Source: Sphingomonas radiodurans
Lineage (GTDB): Bacteria; Pseudomonadota; Alphaproteobacteria; Sphingomonadales; Sphingomonadaceae
Direction: 5' to 3'
Assembly: GCF_020866845.1 (NCBI RefSeq)
Contig: NZ_CP086594.1
Span: 2,762,501 to 2,826,500, forward strand
Length of the DNA stretch: 64,000 bases
Shown here: one piece after another, positions 62,804-64,000 of the stretch
How the letters are laid out: every line of letters begins with the position of its first letter
Numbering within the stretch: position 1 is the first letter of the stretch
The notes under the pieces: model-generated
What the model saw: only the letters and a program-made list of their open reading frames with translations
What the model was told of the DNA's origin: nothing
Databases searched by the model: none
Program-made: the position numbers and the translations under genes

Positions 62804-63382
62804 ATGACCGATCCCACGATCCTCGCGTTCGGGGACAGTCTGGTCGCCGGCTTCGGCTTGGCGGCTGCCGACAGTTTCCCCGCGCAGCTGCAGCGCGCGC
62901 TGCGGGCGCGCCGTCCGCAGGCGACGGTGCTGAACTGGGGCGTGTCGGGGGACACGACCGGCGATGCGGTGCGGCGCTTACCGCGGTTGTTGAGCGGGCT
63001 GGCGGTGTGCCCGGCGCTGGCGGTCGTGCAGATCGGCCCCAACGACCTGTGGCGCGGGCTTTCGCCTCAGCACACGCGCGCGAACCTCGATGCGATCCTG
63101 ATCGAGTTCGGCCGCTGCGGCATTCCCGTGCTGCTAGCGACGGTTACGCCGCCGGCGTTCCTGATGCAACGCGCGGCGGGGCATGTCGGCATCCACGAGG
63201 AGGTCGCGCAGCGGCATGGTGTGGCGACCTGCGCTTTCTTCCCCGCAGGCGTGCTCGGCCATCCTGACATGGTGCTGATCGATCGCGTTCATCCCAATGC
63301 ACGCGCGATCGCGGCGGTCGTCGCGCACATGCTGCCGGTGGTCGAGCGGGTGTTGGCGGGGCGCGCTACCGCTGCGGCCTGA
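62804..63382 (+). CDS. GDSL arylesterase (SGNH hydrolase, TesA-like)
   Basis: 192-residue SGNH-family esterase. Block I 'LAFGDSLVAGFGL' has the catalytic Ser (about residue 10), block II 'GVSGDTTGDA' the oxyanion Gly, block III 'IGPNDLWRG' the Asn, and block V 'DRVHPNARA' the Asp-x-x-His. TesA-like arylesterases of this length hydrolyse short acyl and aryl esters. ATG at 62804; the frame extends nine codons upstream to a weak start. Here no signal peptide is evident from that ATG, so a cytoplasmic enzyme, unlike exported TesA. Single gene after btuD. Confidence 0.87.
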   Translation: MTDPTILAFGDSLVAGFGLAAADSFPAQLQRALRARRPQATVLNWGVSGDTTGDAVRRLPRLLSGLAVCPALAVVQIGPNDLWRGLSPQHTRANLDAILIEFGRCGIPVLLATVTPPAFLMQRAAGHVGIHEEVAQRHGVATCAFFPAGVLGHPDMVLIDRVHPNARAIAAVVAHMLPVVERVLAGRATAAA

Positions 63383-63466
63383 GTGGCGGACTGATCGAAA
63401 AATCGACGGTGTCGCGCGTCCGAGCGGATTGTGTCGTCGGGTCTGCTTCGCGCCTTGGAGAAGAAG

Positions 63467-63496
63467 CGGGATCCCGGATCAAGTCCGGGATGACGG
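63467..63496. repeat. Palindromic repeat, family A, single hairpin
   Basis: 'cgggatcccgga-tcaa-gtccgggatgacgg'-type hairpin (atcccgga/tccgggat) between two convergent genes; may serve both as terminator. Confidence 0.7.
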
Positions 63497-63510
63497 CGCA
63501 AGCAGGCGAT

Positions 63511-64000
63511 TTAGCCGCGCGGCTTCGGTGCCTTCGCCGGCGTCGTACCCGGCAGCGTCACTGGCGCGCCGAGCGTCGGGGGCGGGGTGGTGGGGGCGGC
63601 CTGGTAGGGCGGGGGATTGTCCGCGGCGATGTAGGCGTGGAGGATGCGGGTCGGGTTGGTTGGCGGCTCGCCGCGTTCAATGCCGTCGACATATTGCATG
63701 CCCTGCAGCACGCGGCCGAATACGGTGTATTTGCCATCGAGGCTGAGGCGCGGCTGAAAGACGATGTAAAACTGGCTGTTAGCGCTGTTCTCCGCATCGG
63801 CACGCGCGAAGGCGACCGAGCCGCGGACGTGCGGAAGATAGTTGAACTCGGCCTTCACGTCAGGCAGCTCGGAGCCGCCGCTGCCGTCGCCCTTGGGATC
63901 GCCGCCCTGCGCCATGAAGCCATCGATCACGCGATGGAAGGTGAGCCCGTCATAGAATTTGCGCCGCGTCAGGTTCTTCACGCGCCGTACCGTATCGGGT
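63511..64000 (-). CDS. Cyclophilin-type peptidylprolyl isomerase (5' end outside window)
   Basis: The frame is open to the window end, so the N-terminus is missing; 163 residues are visible. 'FYDGLTFHRVIDGFMAQGGDP' (catalytic Arg and Phe/Met), 'GSVAFARADAENSANSQFYIVF' and 'LDGKYTVFGRV' are the cyclophilin core. After about 120 residues a proline- and alanine-rich tail follows ('PPYQAAPTTPPPTLG'), ending in 'KAPKPRG'. Bacterial PpiA-like proteins of this type are often periplasmic, which cannot be checked here because the signal region lies outside. It isomerises peptidyl-proline bonds. Confidence 0.9.
   Translation of the reverse strand, partial: PDTVRRVKNLTRRKFYDGLTFHRVIDGFMAQGGDPKGDGSGGSELPDVKAEFNYLPHVRGSVAFARADAENSANSQFYIVFQPRLSLDGKYTVFGRVLQGMQYVDGIERGEPPTNPTRILHAYIAADNPPPYQAAPTTPPPTLGAPVTLPGTTPAKAPKPRG

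Overview
The window reads as the chromosome of a sphingomonad (Sphingomonas or a close relative, Alphaproteobacteria). Evidence: high GC in nearly every frame, several 650-840 residue TonB-dependent receptors with TonB boxes of the 'IVVTAQKR' type, a MucR regulator, the ligase-associated DNA-repair proteins, and many short dispersed palindromic elements between genes. I saw no tRNA, rRNA, insertion sequence, prophage or CRISPR array.

Region by region: 1-4.6 kb holds the end of a DUF445 gene and a complete Mla-type lipid ABC transporter operon (STAS-permease, ATPase, MCE protein, lipoprotein). 4.6-12.7 kb holds an M20 peptidase, an aspartyl protease, two parts of the ligase-associated DNA damage response (helicase and exonuclease, without ligase or PdeM) and two GST-fold genes. 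12.7-25.2 kb holds a TetR/Rieske/FAD-oxidoreductase group, an amino-acid permease, a TPR-sulfotransferase, a TonB receptor, a CoA-transferase and a DUF885 peptidase-like protein. 25.2-31.8 kb holds MucR, a GGDEF-EAL protein coupled to a cupredoxin, divergent from DUF3034 plus a periplasmic truncated globin, and an Hsp70-like ATPase. 31.9-33.3 kb is a GlcD-type oxidase.

The most interesting part is 33.4-54.9 kb, which looks like an oxidative sulfoquinovose (SQ) / sulfoquinovosyl-glycerol pathway of the sulfo-SMO type. It contains a GH31 sulfoquinovosidase with the diagnostic K-E-R-W residues, an SsuD-like flavin monooxygenase, an aldo/keto reductase, a YeiH-type anion exporter, a divergent TonB receptor, an MFS transporter and a LacI regulator. 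The reductase promoter and the MFS promoter carry nearly the same LacI-type palindrome. Farther along are a SorAB-like sulfite dehydrogenase (fate of the sulfite) and glpD-glpR/glpK (fate of the glycerol). Lower-GC genes, some broken, interrupt the stretch at 41.4-44.8 and 47.3-49.1 kb.

55-64 kb holds a low-GC hypothetical gene, a GH130 glycosidase/phosphorylase, a cobalamin riboswitch ahead of a BtuB-like receptor with btuF and btuCD, a GDSL esterase, and a cyclophilin cut by the window end. Family assignments come from reading the translations; no database search was run.
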